A DNA stretch of 64,000 nt from Salinactinospora qingdaonensis (GTDB lineage Bacteria > Actinomycetota > Actinomycetes > Streptosporangiales > Streptosporangiaceae): assembly GCF_039539445.1 (NCBI RefSeq), contig NZ_BAABDD010000010.1:1-64000 (forward strand), read 5' to 3'. How positions within the stretch are numbered: position 1 is the stretch's first letter; each line of letters opens with the position of its first letter. Position numbers and translations under genes: made by a program. Below are positions 8,748-17,063 of the stretch, in pieces. The notes under the pieces are model-generated. The model was not told where the DNA came from. It did no database searches and saw only the letters and a program-made list of their open reading frames with translations.

Positions 8748-9604
8748 TCCCCAGCGTGATGGCCATCGGCGGTGGCATGCTGGCCGGGGCGGGAGTGTGG
8801 CTGGTGGCCCTGACCGTAACTGGTCCGGCTGGCCCGCCCTTGCGGCTGCGGCGGTTGGCCCTCCACCGCCACCACGTGCTGCGCGCCGGTGCCGCGACCC
8901 TGGGCGGTGTGCTGGCCTGGCTGGCCACGGGCTGGCCGGTGGCCGGTGTGCTCGCCGCGGCCGGTCTGGCGTGGCTGCCTCAGGTGTTGGGGCCAGATCG
9001 CGGCCATGAGCGTCGGGTGGCTCGGATCGAAGCGGTGGCCTCTTGGAGCGAGCAGATCCGCGATTTGACGGCCGGCGCCTCCGGGCTGCAGCACGCCATC
9101 ACCGCCACCGCCCCCATCGCGCCCGCTCCGATCCAACCCGAGGTCGCCCGGCTGACCGAGGAGCTGCGCACCGCGCGTCCTCCGCAGGAGGCCCTCGCAG
9201 ACTTCGCCACGGTCGTGGACGTTCCCACCGCCGACCTGGTGGCCGCCGCGCTGTCCAGCGCCGCCGGTCGCCACGCCGCCGATCTGGGCACGCTGTTGTC
9301 CAGCCTGGCCGAAACCACTCGGGAGCAGGCGGCGATGCTGGTGCGTATCGCCGCCAGCCGGGCCCGCATCCGCACCGCGATGCGCATCATCGTCGCCGTC
9401 ACCATCGGCTTGGCCGCGCTGCTGTTGCTGGTCAACCCCAGCTACCTGGACCCCTACGACGGGCCGGTGGGCCAGACCGTCCTCGCCGGTATCGGCGCGC
9501 TGTGGGCCGCGGCGCTGGCGTGGCTGGCGCGGCTGGCCCGCACCGACGTCGGCCCCCGTGTCCTGTCCGCCACCCACCACGAGCAGAAAGGAGTGCCGCA
9601 GTGA
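8744..9604 (+). CDS. tadB: Tad pilus inner-membrane protein TadB
   Basis: A 286-aa integral membrane protein of the GspF/TadB type. Hydrophobic segments occur at about 5-22, 45-80 and 220-265. The cytoplasmic part carries the GspF-like helices with WSEQIRDLTAGASGLQHAI, typical of actinobacterial TadB. It forms the membrane platform with TadC that TadA acts on. The GTG start overlaps the tadA stop (GTGA), and the end overlaps tadC in the same way. Confidence 0.88.
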   Translation: MIPSVMAIGGGMLAGAGVWLVALTVTGPAGPPLRLRRLALHRHHVLRAGAATLGGVLAWLATGWPVAGVLAAAGLAWLPQVLGPDRGHERRVARIEAVASWSEQIRDLTAGASGLQHAITATAPIAPAPIQPEVARLTEELRTARPPQEALADFATVVDVPTADLVAAALSSAAGRHAADLGTLLSSLAETTREQAAMLVRIAASRARIRTAMRIIVAVTIGLAALLLLVNPSYLDPYDGPVGQTVLAGIGALWAAALAWLARLARTDVGPRVLSATHHEQKGVPQ

Positions 9605-10494
9605 GTCCGCCGGTGCTGGGCGCGCTCGGCGGGGCGCTGTTCGCCGCGGGGATCTGGGCGATGCTCGCCCTGCGCTGGGCCCGGCCCAGCCTGGCCGAAC
9701 GCCTCACCGACCCCGCCCCTTCCGCCACGGACACGGCAGCGGTGGCCTCACGCGGGTGGGCGGCCCGCCTCGGCCGCCTCGGCGTGCCCGTGCTGGCCGC
9801 CCTCGGCCTGCCCACCGACCGGACCCGGACACGGTTGGCCGCCTGCGACCGCGACACGACCGACTACCTGGCCGAGAAAACCACCGCCGCCCTCCTGGGA
9901 CTGGCCGCTCCACCCCTGCTGGTCACAGCGCTGGCCGTGGCCGGAGCCGCCCCTGCGCCTGTATGGGCGATGGTGATGTGGGGCCTGTTCGCCGTGGTGG
10001 CATGGCTGGCCCCCGACCTCGCGCTGCGCGACCGGGCGGCCAAACGCCGCGCGGCCCTGCGCCACACGCTGGCCGCCTTCGCCGACCTCGTCGTCATCGC
10101 CCTGGCCGGCGGCGCCGGCGTCAACGGGGCACTGGAAGAAGCCGCCCAGGCCAGCCCCACTTGGGCGATGCGCCGCATCCGCACTGCCCTGCACGCAGCG
10201 GCGCTACGCCGCCAACCTCCCTGGACCGCGCTGCGCGAGCTGGCCGGCCGCTACGAGGTCCCCGAATTCGCCGAGCTGGCCGCCAGCCTGCAACTGGCCG
10301 GCGCCGACGGCGCCCGGGTGCGCGCCTCCCTCGCGGCCAAAGCCAAGACCCTGCGCACCCAGCACCTGGCCCAGCTCGACGCCCACGCCCAATCAGCCAC
10401 AGAACGCATGAGCCTGCCCGTGGTCGTGCTCTTCGCCGGCTTCCTGGTCCTGATTGGCTACCCCGCCCTCAGCCTCGTCCTGACCAGCCTCTAG
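9601..10494 (+). CDS. tadC: Tad pilus inner-membrane protein TadC
   Basis: A 297-aa membrane protein, partner of TadB. Transmembrane segments lie at about 3-22, 95-140 and 270-295. The GspF-like domain includes FADLVVIALAGGAGVNGALE (about 160-179) and a final VVVLFAGFLVLIGYPAL. The GTG start overlaps the tadB stop by 4 bp. Together they match the TadA-TadB-TadC core of a Flp pilus system. Confidence 0.88.
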   Translation: MSPPVLGALGGALFAAGIWAMLALRWARPSLAERLTDPAPSATDTAAVASRGWAARLGRLGVPVLAALGLPTDRTRTRLAACDRDTTDYLAEKTTAALLGLAAPPLLVTALAVAGAAPAPVWAMVMWGLFAVVAWLAPDLALRDRAAKRRAALRHTLAAFADLVVIALAGGAGVNGALEEAAQASPTWAMRRIRTALHAAALRRQPPWTALRELAGRYEVPEFAELAASLQLAGADGARVRASLAAKAKTLRTQHLAQLDAHAQSATERMSLPVVVLFAGFLVLIGYPALSLVLTSL

Positions 10495-10523
10495 CCCCAC
10501 GCACTGAAGGGAGACGCCTGTTC

Positions 10524-10694
10524 ATGCTGGACCGTCTCGCCGCGTTCCTCGCCGCCCGCCGCCCCCGCGGCGACGGCGGCTACTCCACCGAAGCCGTTAT
10601 CGTCATCGCCCTGCTGGCCATCCTCGCCATCGGCGCCCTTTCCGTGATCTCCGAGGCCGTCATGGACAAAGCCGAATCCATCACTCTGGAGTAG
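10524..10694 (+). CDS. Small Flp-type pilin-like protein
   Basis: A 56-aa protein: a basic leader, then GDGGYSTEAVIVIALLAIL. If cut between the two Gly residues the mature chain has Glu at +5, as in type IVb prepilins, followed by a single hydrophobic helix. It is probably the major pilin or a pilin-like membrane peptide. The short leader and the position directly after tadC fit Tad operons. No prepilin peptidase gene is in the window, so processing must come from elsewhere. The ATG at 10524 follows GAAGGGAG. Confidence 0.75.
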   Translation: MLDRLAAFLAARRPRGDGGYSTEAVIVIALLAILAIGALSVISEAVMDKAESITLE

Positions 10695-10705
10695 AGGACC
10701 CGGCC

Positions 10706-11098
10706 ATGGCCCACCCACCCCGTAGCGGCGACGACCGCGGCAGCACCGAGGTGGCCATCGCCACGCCGCTGATGCTGCTGCTCATCATGCTGGTAGTCCA
10801 GGTAGCGGTATGGGCCCACGCCGGCCACGCCGCCGAAACCATCGCCCGCCACACCCTGGCCGCCACCCGCACCGCCGAGGCCACCCAGGCCGGCGGCAGC
10901 GCCGCAGCCGAGCAGGCCACCGCCCAGCTCGCTGGTGACCTGCTCACCGACATCGACGTCACCGTGCGGCGCGGCGCCACCACCGCCGAAGTGACAGTCG
11001 AGGCCCACGTGCCCACCCTGCTGCCGGGAATGACCTGGCCCGTGCGCCAGCAGCTCTCCGCTCCCGTGGAACGCTACGTCCCCGCAACCGTCCCATGA
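10706..11098 (+). CDS. TadE-like pseudopilin 1
   Basis: A 130-aa protein with the TadE signature: a short basic leader, DRGSTEVAIATPLMLLLIML at about 10-29, one transmembrane helix, and a small exported domain with repeated AAE/AAT motifs. TadE proteins are minor pseudopilins processed by the prepilin peptidase. It overlaps the next gene by 4 bp (ATGA), so the TadE/TadG-like genes form one translation unit. Confidence 0.82.
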   Translation: MAHPPRSGDDRGSTEVAIATPLMLLLIMLVVQVAVWAHAGHAAETIARHTLAATRTAEATQAGGSAAAEQATAQLAGDLLTDIDVTVRRGATTAEVTVEAHVPTLLPGMTWPVRQQLSAPVERYVPATVP

Positions 11099-11520
11099 TG
11101 CGCCACACCCAGATCCGACGTGACACGGGTGGGGCGGCAGTGGAACTCGCGCTGCTCACTCCCGCCCTCGTCCTGTTCGCCCTACTGGTGGTGCTGGCTT
11201 ACCGCACTGTCTCGGCCGAGTTCACCGCCGACACCGTCGCCCACGCCGCCGCCCGTGCTGCCACCCTGCAACGCAGCGTCGCAGCCGCCGAGATCGCCTC
11301 CCGCGAAGCGGCGGCGAACGCACTGCGTACGCACGAACTGAGCTGCGCCGGCCACACCCTCACCCTCGACACCGCCGGCCTGGTACCGGGATCGACGGTG
11401 ACCGCCACCTTCACCTGCCACGCCGACTTGGCCGACCTCTCCGGATTGGGCCTGCCCGGCACCTACACCGCCACCGGTACCGCCAGCGCGGTCGTCGACA
11501 CCTACCGGAGCGCCCCATGA
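11095..11520 (+). CDS. TadE-like pseudopilin 2
   Basis: A 141-aa TadE-type protein. DTGGAAVELALLTPALVLF at about residues 10-28 gives the Gly cleavage site with Glu at +5, followed by a transmembrane helix. The exported part has two Cys (about 84 and 103) in a beta-rich region that could form a disulfide. It is sandwiched by 4-bp overlaps. A second start codon (ATG ATG) at the beginning leaves the first residue ambiguous. Confidence 0.82.
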   Translation: MMRHTQIRRDTGGAAVELALLTPALVLFALLVVLAYRTVSAEFTADTVAHAAARAATLQRSVAAAEIASREAAANALRTHELSCAGHTLTLDTAGLVPGSTVTATFTCHADLADLSGLGLPGTYTATGTASAVVDTYRSAP

Positions 11521-11915
11521 CCCGCACCCGCCACGACGACTCCGGACAGGTCACTGCCTTCGTCGTCATCCTCACCGCCGCGCTGCTGCTGTTGTTCGCC
11601 CTCGTCTTCGAAGGCGGGACCGCACTGGCCACCCGCAGCCGTGCCCTGTCACTGGCCCAGGAGGCCGCCCGCGCCGGCGCCCAGGAGATCGACCTGGCCG
11701 CCTACCGCGCTGGCGATTCAGTCCGCCTCACCCCGCGCCCCGCCCGACACGCCGCACGCACGTTCCTCACCCAAGCCGGAGCTGAGGGAACCGTCCAGGT
11801 CAACGGTGACACGGTCACCGTCACCGCACGCCTGGACCACACCTTCACGCTGCTGCCGCTGGGCACCCGCTCCCTGCAGGCCACCGCCACCGCCCGCCCT
11901 CACACCACGCCCTGA
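11517..11915 (+). CDS. TadG-like pilus assembly protein
   Basis: A 132-aa protein resembling the N-terminal domain of actinobacterial TadG-like proteins: DDSGQVTAFVVILTAALLLL at about 7-26, then an EGGTALATRSRALSLAQEAARAGAQ-type helix, split here as EGGTALATRSRA and LSLAQEAARAG, that starts the exported domain. It lacks the Glu at +5 of prepilins. It is much shorter than proteobacterial TadG, which carries a von Willebrand domain. Start overlaps the TadE-like gene. Confidence 0.78.
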   Translation: MTRTRHDDSGQVTAFVVILTAALLLLFALVFEGGTALATRSRALSLAQEAARAGAQEIDLAAYRAGDSVRLTPRPARHAARTFLTQAGAEGTVQVNGDTVTVTARLDHTFTLLPLGTRSLQATATARPHTTP

Positions 11916-11944
11916 AGCCCCTTCGGTCTGGAGACGAGGCCGCC

Positions 11945-14647
11945 GTGTTCCGCGGAATCCACCGACTCAGCGCCCTACTGGTCACCGTCGCTTTGCTGGC
12001 CGGCCTGCCCTACGCGGCCACGGCCGTGCTGGACTGGCCCGCACTCGACTGGTCCTACGCCGGCGTGCTGGCCTACCTACGCGGCGGCTCTCTCCCACCC
12101 GGTCTGGCCACCGCAGTACTCATCGCCGCCCTATGGGCCGCGTGGGGCCTGTACCTGCTCACCCTCCTGGCCGAGATCCTCGCCCGCTTGCGCGGCCGAC
12201 CGATCCGCCTGCGCCTGCGCCTGCTCGGTCCCCTCCAGGTGCTGGCCGCCACCACGATCGGCGCCACCCTCACCACTCCGGCCGCCCACGCCACCATCCC
12301 GCCCGCAGCCACCCCAACTTCCGCCGAACAGCCCCCGTCTCCTCCGCGTGCTGTATCAACTGAGGGCTCTTCCGCCGTCGGCGAGGAGCTTCCCGACAGC
12401 ACGGTGCACGGGGGACAGGTGGTGCAACGCAGCCGCACCATCGACCACTTCGGCTACGACTCCGCGGAGTTGACGCCTGCGATGCGCCAGGAGCTGCGGC
12501 CCACTGTGGAGATGATCCGTGACCACGGCGCCACAGACATCGCGATCACGGTGACCGGCCACACCGACACCGCGGGCGACGCCGACTACAACCGCACGCT
12601 GTCCCGGCGCCGCGCTGTGGCCACCGCCACCTACCTCAGCGAGCAGCTCACAGACAGGGCACCCCCGATCGAGACGCGTGCGATGGGCGAGGAACACCCC
12701 ATCGCCGGAGCCGAAGACGCCGGCCAGCGCCGGGTCGAGATCACCTACACCGTCACCACCGCCCCCACCTCGCAGCCCGCCACACCGGACGAAGAGCCAC
12801 CCTCGCCCAGTGCAGAACCCGCACCCACCGCGGCCGGTGCGAACGAGCAGCCGGCTGTGGCGCTGGTACTGCCCTCCGGCGTCATGCTCACCCTCGCAAC
12901 GGGAGTAGGCGCTGCGGTCGGTGCGGCCAGCGGTGCCACGGTTGCCTCCCGGCGCTACGCATACAAGAAAGATCGCCAAGCCCCACCCTGGCCAGGCGAG
13001 GATGGCCAACGGCAACCGCCCCCTGTCCCGGCGAGCGCGGCAGCGCTGTCAACCGACGACGCTGAGGAAGAGGCGCCCACCCCCGACGCTGTCGCTGACC
13101 CTGACAGCGTCGGCGAGCAGATCCTGGTCGAGCTGTCCCGCACCCCTGGCGTCGGCGTGACCGGCCCCGGCGCGACCGGCGCCGCACGCGCTGTGCTGGC
13201 CACCGCCCTCCGCCCCCACGCGGCTCCGCAGTCACCACGGATCGTGCTCTGCGCCCCGGACGCCGCGCTCGTCCTGGGCCAGGAGACCAGCACGGCGCTG
13301 CAGGCACGACACGCACCCCGAGTCGAGGTGGTTTCCTCGCCGACGGTGGCGCTGACCACGCTGCACGCGGAGTCGGTCGAACGCCAGCACCGGCTCCATG
13401 AAGCCGGCGTCGACACCATCGCCGACCTGCGATCCACCTCCCCGGCCGCTTCCACCACGCCTCCGCTGGTGCTGATCACCACCGCGCACCAGGAGCACGA
13501 GGCAGATCTCGCCGCACTGCTGCACGCAACGGCCGAGCTGGACATCACCGCACTCGTGCTGGGCGACTGGCCGGCAGGCAACACATTGACCATCTCCGAA
13601 AACGGCGTGATCACCGAGACCAGTTCGTCCCTGGCACACGTCCACGGCCTCCGCTGGCCTACCGTCACTCCTGACACCATCGCCGCCCTGCTGGACGAAC
13701 AGCCTCCAGCGACCTCCCCAACGCCTGAGGTCACCCAGGACGCCTCCGGGCCGCCACCGGCCGCCGCCTCCGAGCCCGACGTTTCGCAGCCTGCGGGGGA
13801 AGCCCTGTACGTCGAGGCACAAGCAGCGGCGGAGGCTGAGAACGCTTCAGTCCCCAGCAGCGGTGAGGGCTCGCCAGCAGAGGCCGACACACTCGACGAA
13901 GCACCGCGCTCGCGAGACGTGCGGCTGCACCTGTTGGGCCGGATTCGCATCACCGTGGCGGGCGAGCCGGTGGAACTACGGCGCCACAGCGCTTACGAGG
14001 TGGCCGCCTATCTCGCCGTCCATCCCGGCGGGGTGCGACGTGACGCCGCAATCGAGGACATGTGGCCCCAGGACGAGCCTCGACGCGCCACTCGCCGCTT
14101 CCACGACGCCGTCAGCACACTGCGCCGTCTCCTGCGCCCCGTGCAGGGACAGGACCCACCACCCCTGGTCATCCGTGACGGCGACCGCTACCAACTCGCC
14201 GCCGAGACGGTCGCGGTCGATCTGTGGGAGTTCACCGCAGCCCTGGAAGCCTCGGAGCAGGCCGCCCCAGGGGAGCAGCGCCACGAACAGCTCCGGCATG
14301 TGCTCGCGCTCTACGCCGGCGACGTGGCCGCTGAGGCTGACTACCTCTGGCTCGAACCCCTCCGCGTCGAGATCCGGACGCGCCTCCTGCGTGTCCTCGG
14401 CGATCATGCCGCCCAACTCGCCGAGAACGCCCCGGCTGAGGCCGTGACCATGCTGGAGCGTGCCATCGCCCTGGATCCCACCCTCGAAGACCACCACGAG
14501 GCGCTGATCCGACTCCACCTGGCCCAGGACAACACCCAAGCGGCGCGACGCGGCTACGAACGCTACGCCCAGGAAATGCGACGGATCAGCACCACTCCCA
14601 ACCCTCGGCTGCGCGAACTACTAGAAGAAACTCCACAGAAAAATTGA
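11945..14647 (+). CDS. Membrane protein fusing an OmpA-like domain with a BTAD regulator domain
   Basis: A 900-aa protein closing the Tad operon. Two hydrophobic segments (about 8-28 and 55-80) are followed by an OmpA/MotB-type peptidoglycan-binding domain (about 155-280, with VTGHTDTAGDADYNRTLSRR). A third hydrophobic stretch lies at about 300-325, then a long Ala/Pro/Glu-rich linker. The C-terminus holds an OmpR-like winged helix (about 655-745, LLGRIRITVAGEPVELRR) and a bacterial transcriptional activator domain with TPR-like helices (about 750-890). It could link the cell wall or pilus to gene control, with the regulator part in the cytoplasm. Membrane-bound BTAD proteins are known in actinomycete Tad loci; the OmpA insertion is the notable part. 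GTG start after GGAGACGAGG. Confidence 0.8.
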   Translation: MFRGIHRLSALLVTVALLAGLPYAATAVLDWPALDWSYAGVLAYLRGGSLPPGLATAVLIAALWAAWGLYLLTLLAEILARLRGRPIRLRLRLLGPLQVLAATTIGATLTTPAAHATIPPAATPTSAEQPPSPPRAVSTEGSSAVGEELPDSTVHGGQVVQRSRTIDHFGYDSAELTPAMRQELRPTVEMIRDHGATDIAITVTGHTDTAGDADYNRTLSRRRAVATATYLSEQLTDRAPPIETRAMGEEHPIAGAEDAGQRRVEITYTVTTAPTSQPATPDEEPPSPSAEPAPTAAGANEQPAVALVLPSGVMLTLATGVGAAVGAASGATVASRRYAYKKDRQAPPWPGEDGQRQPPPVPASAAALSTDDAEEEAPTPDAVADPDSVGEQILVELSRTPGVGVTGPGATGAARAVLATALRPHAAPQSPRIVLCAPDAALVLGQETSTALQARHAPRVEVVSSPTVALTTLHAESVERQHRLHEAGVDTIADLRSTSPAASTTPPLVLITTAHQEHEADLAALLHATAELDITALVLGDWPAGNTLTISENGVITETSSSLAHVHGLRWPTVTPDTIAALLDEQPPATSPTPEVTQDASGPPPAAASEPDVSQPAGEALYVEAQAAAEAENASVPSSGEGSPAEADTLDEAPRSRDVRLHLLGRIRITVAGEPVELRRHSAYEVAAYLAVHPGGVRRDAAIEDMWPQDEPRRATRRFHDAVSTLRRLLRPVQGQDPPPLVIRDGDRYQLAAETVAVDLWEFTAALEASEQAAPGEQRHEQLRHVLALYAGDVAAEADYLWLEPLRVEIRTRLLRVLGDHAAQLAENAPAEAVTMLERAIALDPTLEDHHEALIRLHLAQDNTQAARRGYERYAQEMRRISTTPNPRLRELLEETPQKN

Positions 14648-15298
14648 GGGAGCGAACGCGCGGCCTCTACTGTGGATAGGTTCCTGGGGGTTGTCCTCTG
14701 TCGTGGCGAGTGTGGCGAAAAATTATTTTCTTCAGAGGGGTAGTGGCGGTTCTGGTGCTAATTCTTTCTGTTGTCTGGGTCTTTGTTTTCGGGGTGTGGG
14801 ATTGTTCTTTTTGGTGATTTTTGGGCCGTGTTAGAGGCATCTGTGATTCAACTTCCGCTAGTTGATCTTGATTGGTAAACGGATCATCGATCCGGGGCGA
14901 CGCTTCCTTCCGGCTTGCCGCCGGGGGCGCCGTAGGCCCCGCCGTTTCCCTCGCCATCCTGGTCGGTGGGAGTATGCGAATGAAAAACCCCAGGGCAAAC
15001 CCTACGCAGCCTTCGCTGGCGCATCACCGGACCGGTGTCGCAGGCACCCGAAAAAAATTGGTGTCGGCAGCGAGCGGCGATTTTATTCGGATGTTGCTAG
15101 GATCGTTTTTGGGGGCTGTTCGGTGTTTGGCTTCTCCCGGTTGGGAATCTTTTGTCGACAGTGGTTTTTGTTTTTTCTTTTCGGGGTGAATGGCTGGCTG
15201 TCTGGTTGGTTGTCGATGCTTCTTCGGTGGTGCTTGTCAAGGGTTTCCGATTCCTTGTGTCTGGCCTGGATTCCTGTCTAAAAATTGGCTGTGAATCC
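14648..15298. other. T-rich intergenic island
   Basis: About 650 bp without a supported gene. Base composition differs sharply from its surroundings: 14700-14870 and 15090-15290 are rich in T and GT on the plus strand (for example GTTTTTGTTTTTTCTTTTC near 15165). Between them (14880-15010) the sequence is GC-rich with short inverted repeats. It separates the Tad operon from the orphan gene block and could be a transfer scar, a promoter region or a transcription-termination zone. Confidence 0.5.
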
Positions 15299-15326
15299 TT
15301 GTCTGTCGCGCATGAACGACTAGAAT
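15299..15326 (+). promoter_or_regulatory. Predicted sigma-70-type promoter
   Basis: TTGTCT at 15299-15304 and TAGAAT at 15321-15326, 16 bases apart, upstream of the gene at 15408. This is the best-looking housekeeping-type promoter in the left half. It is a prediction by eye only. Confidence 0.45.
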
Positions 15327-15407
15327 TGGAAGTGTCAGGCAATGGGACGGCAACCCCAAAGTCTGGCGTTTAATCAACCTCGGGAAGCTGCTTGAGGAGC
15401 ATTTCTC

Positions 15408-16205
15408 ATGACGCTGCTAGATGTTGACGTCTCGCGTTACTCTCTGACCGTTGATGCGCGCGACACGATTCGTGCGGTGCTGGACTCTGGCGATGGGGAG
15501 CGTGGCTCCCGGTTCGACGAGATCATGCACGTAGCCAGTTGCGGCGAAGCTGCGTTCGCGGTTCCGCCGTCGGCCTCCGTCGACCGCGGCGACTTCCGCC
15601 CGGGTCTGCCCGATGACGACGATTGGCCCGAGATCGGAGATCGTCACGAGCTTGCGGTACTGCGCAACATGGAGCGCGCGGGACTGGCCGAAACCTACGA
15701 CCTGTTCTCGGAAACCATCGGAGAGTCCTACCTGGACGAGGGCCGCGTATTGACAGTGGTCCGGGTGCTGTGCCCGTTCACCATCGTGAGCGTGCGCTAT
15801 GGCTGGAGCGGCGTTCTCGGTGCCTATGCCGACCGCTGGGAGATCACCGAACGTACGCACACTGTGCAGGCAGGTACCTACCTGGTCGGCCATGTGGGCG
15901 ACTTCGGGATGACCTACGTCGGGGCTACCGGGATCGATGCCGCCTGCGAGGGTGCCGACGACATCACGGATGACGTGCTCTTCATGTGGCTGGTCGAGCA
16001 GGAAGGGTTTCTCGCTTCCTCTTGCTTGGCCGGCTGCGACTCCTGCCAGGGCCGGTGGATCGCTGAAGCCGGTTCCTGGCACTTCCGGCCTGACTGTGCC
16101 AGAGACGTCGACGACTTCGACTTTGACGCCATCGACGACGTCGACGGTGCCACGATCGCTTGCCCCGCCTGCGTGACGGGACGTGTGGGCTTCCTCGTCG
16201 TATAG
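15408..16205 (+). CDS. Hypothetical acidic protein with C-terminal cysteine cluster
   Basis: A 265-aa, strongly acidic protein that I do not recognise. The C-terminal 80 residues contain CLAGCDSCQGRW (about 204-215), a further Cys (about 232) and CPACVTGRVGFLV at the end. This spacing would allow one zinc ribbon-like site. GAGGAG lies ten bases before the ATG. A perfect inverted repeat follows the stop codon. It is the first of a block of orphan genes leading to the DnaN homologue and shows no domain that fixes a function. Confidence 0.6.
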   Translation: MTLLDVDVSRYSLTVDARDTIRAVLDSGDGERGSRFDEIMHVASCGEAAFAVPPSASVDRGDFRPGLPDDDDWPEIGDRHELAVLRNMERAGLAETYDLFSETIGESYLDEGRVLTVVRVLCPFTIVSVRYGWSGVLGAYADRWEITERTHTVQAGTYLVGHVGDFGMTYVGATGIDAACEGADDITDDVLFMWLVEQEGFLASSCLAGCDSCQGRWIAEAGSWHFRPDCARDVDDFDFDAIDDVDGATIACPACVTGRVGFLVV

Positions 16206-16220
16206 GCCACACCGCACCGC

Positions 16221-16250
16221 GGGGCATCCCGAGTGGTCCCGGGATGCCCC
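16221..16250 (+). terminator. Terminator-like hairpin
   Basis: Perfect 10-bp inverted repeat, GGGGCATCCC (16221-16230) and GGGATGCCCC (16241-16250), with a 10-base loop, 16 bp after the stop at 16205. No T-tract, as is common in high-GC actinomycetes. Confidence 0.6.
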
Positions 16251-16315
16251 GCCCCGATTTCCCCGTTCCTGCGCCGCGATTCGCGGCTTTCCCGCTGTCT
16301 GTTATGGAGCGCGTC

Positions 16316-16837
16316 ATGCTTGCTGACCTGATCGTCAACGGTGAGCCCGTCACGCTGTTGGAGGACGACGACCAAACGGTGCAACTGGAGTCCGATACGG
16401 AAACCTCATCGCCGCAGTACCGCTGCCGTGCCTGTTCACGCGAACTGGCCAGGACACCAGACGGTTTCGAAAGCGACGACCACGGGCCGTGCTGTCCCGA
16501 GTATGAGCCCACCGGCGACACCGGCCTCGATTACGGCGAAGGTCCCCACGATCCCGAACGGATCCCGCTGGCGTGGTGCAACCACGCGGGCATCACGACC
16601 GATCCCGAACAAGACGCGATCACGGTCACCGCTTCCGTCGGGGACCCACGAGGCGCATTCGCGTTCACGCTGCGACGCATCCCCGACGATGCCCACAGCG
16701 AGCTTGCCGGTCGCCTGGTGCTACACGTGCCGCATCCGGATGAGCCATCCCTGCACATGGAGCTGACCCCAGTTCGTCCCGGGACCTACGTCATCGGTTC
16801 CCAGCCCTACGCTTCACGCGCGCAAGCCCAGAGTTAG
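16316..16837 (+). CDS. Hypothetical protein with N-terminal cysteine pairs
   Basis: A 173-aa acidic protein, not recognised. YRCRACSRELA at about residues 37-47, a CC pair near 61-62 and a later Cys (about 88) suggest metal binding. The middle is rich in Asp, Glu, Pro and Gly. The ATG at 16316 was chosen because GGAG lies six bases upstream; an in-frame ATG at 16304 overlaps that site. Like its neighbours it is followed by a long inverted repeat. The function is unknown. Confidence 0.55.
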   Translation: MLADLIVNGEPVTLLEDDDQTVQLESDTETSSPQYRCRACSRELARTPDGFESDDHGPCCPEYEPTGDTGLDYGEGPHDPERIPLAWCNHAGITTDPEQDAITVTASVGDPRGAFAFTLRRIPDDAHSELAGRLVLHVPHPDEPSLHMELTPVRPGTYVIGSQPYASRAQAQS

Positions 16838-16844
16838 CCCGTTC

Positions 16845-16878
16845 GCGTGGCAGGGCGGGACCACCCGCCCTGCCACGC
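16845..16878 (+). terminator. Strong terminator-like hairpin
   Basis: Perfect 15-bp stem: GCGTGGCAGGGCGGG (16845-16859) pairs with CCCGCCCTGCCACGC (16864-16878) around a 4-base loop. It starts 7 bp after the preceding stop codon. Confidence 0.7.
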
Positions 16879-17063
16879 GCCCCCGCCTGCGACCGCCCAC
16901 CTCACAGCCATGGCTATTCCGCTTTCACCGGAGCGCGCCGGCGAGCAACGGAAGTTCGGCTGTGAGTCCAAGCCGTCCGCCATGGCGGCTGAACAGTAAT
17001 CACAACGCAGCCACAACTGAACAGGGTTCGCAACCACGATCGTTGGCCTGTAGGAGGCAGCGA

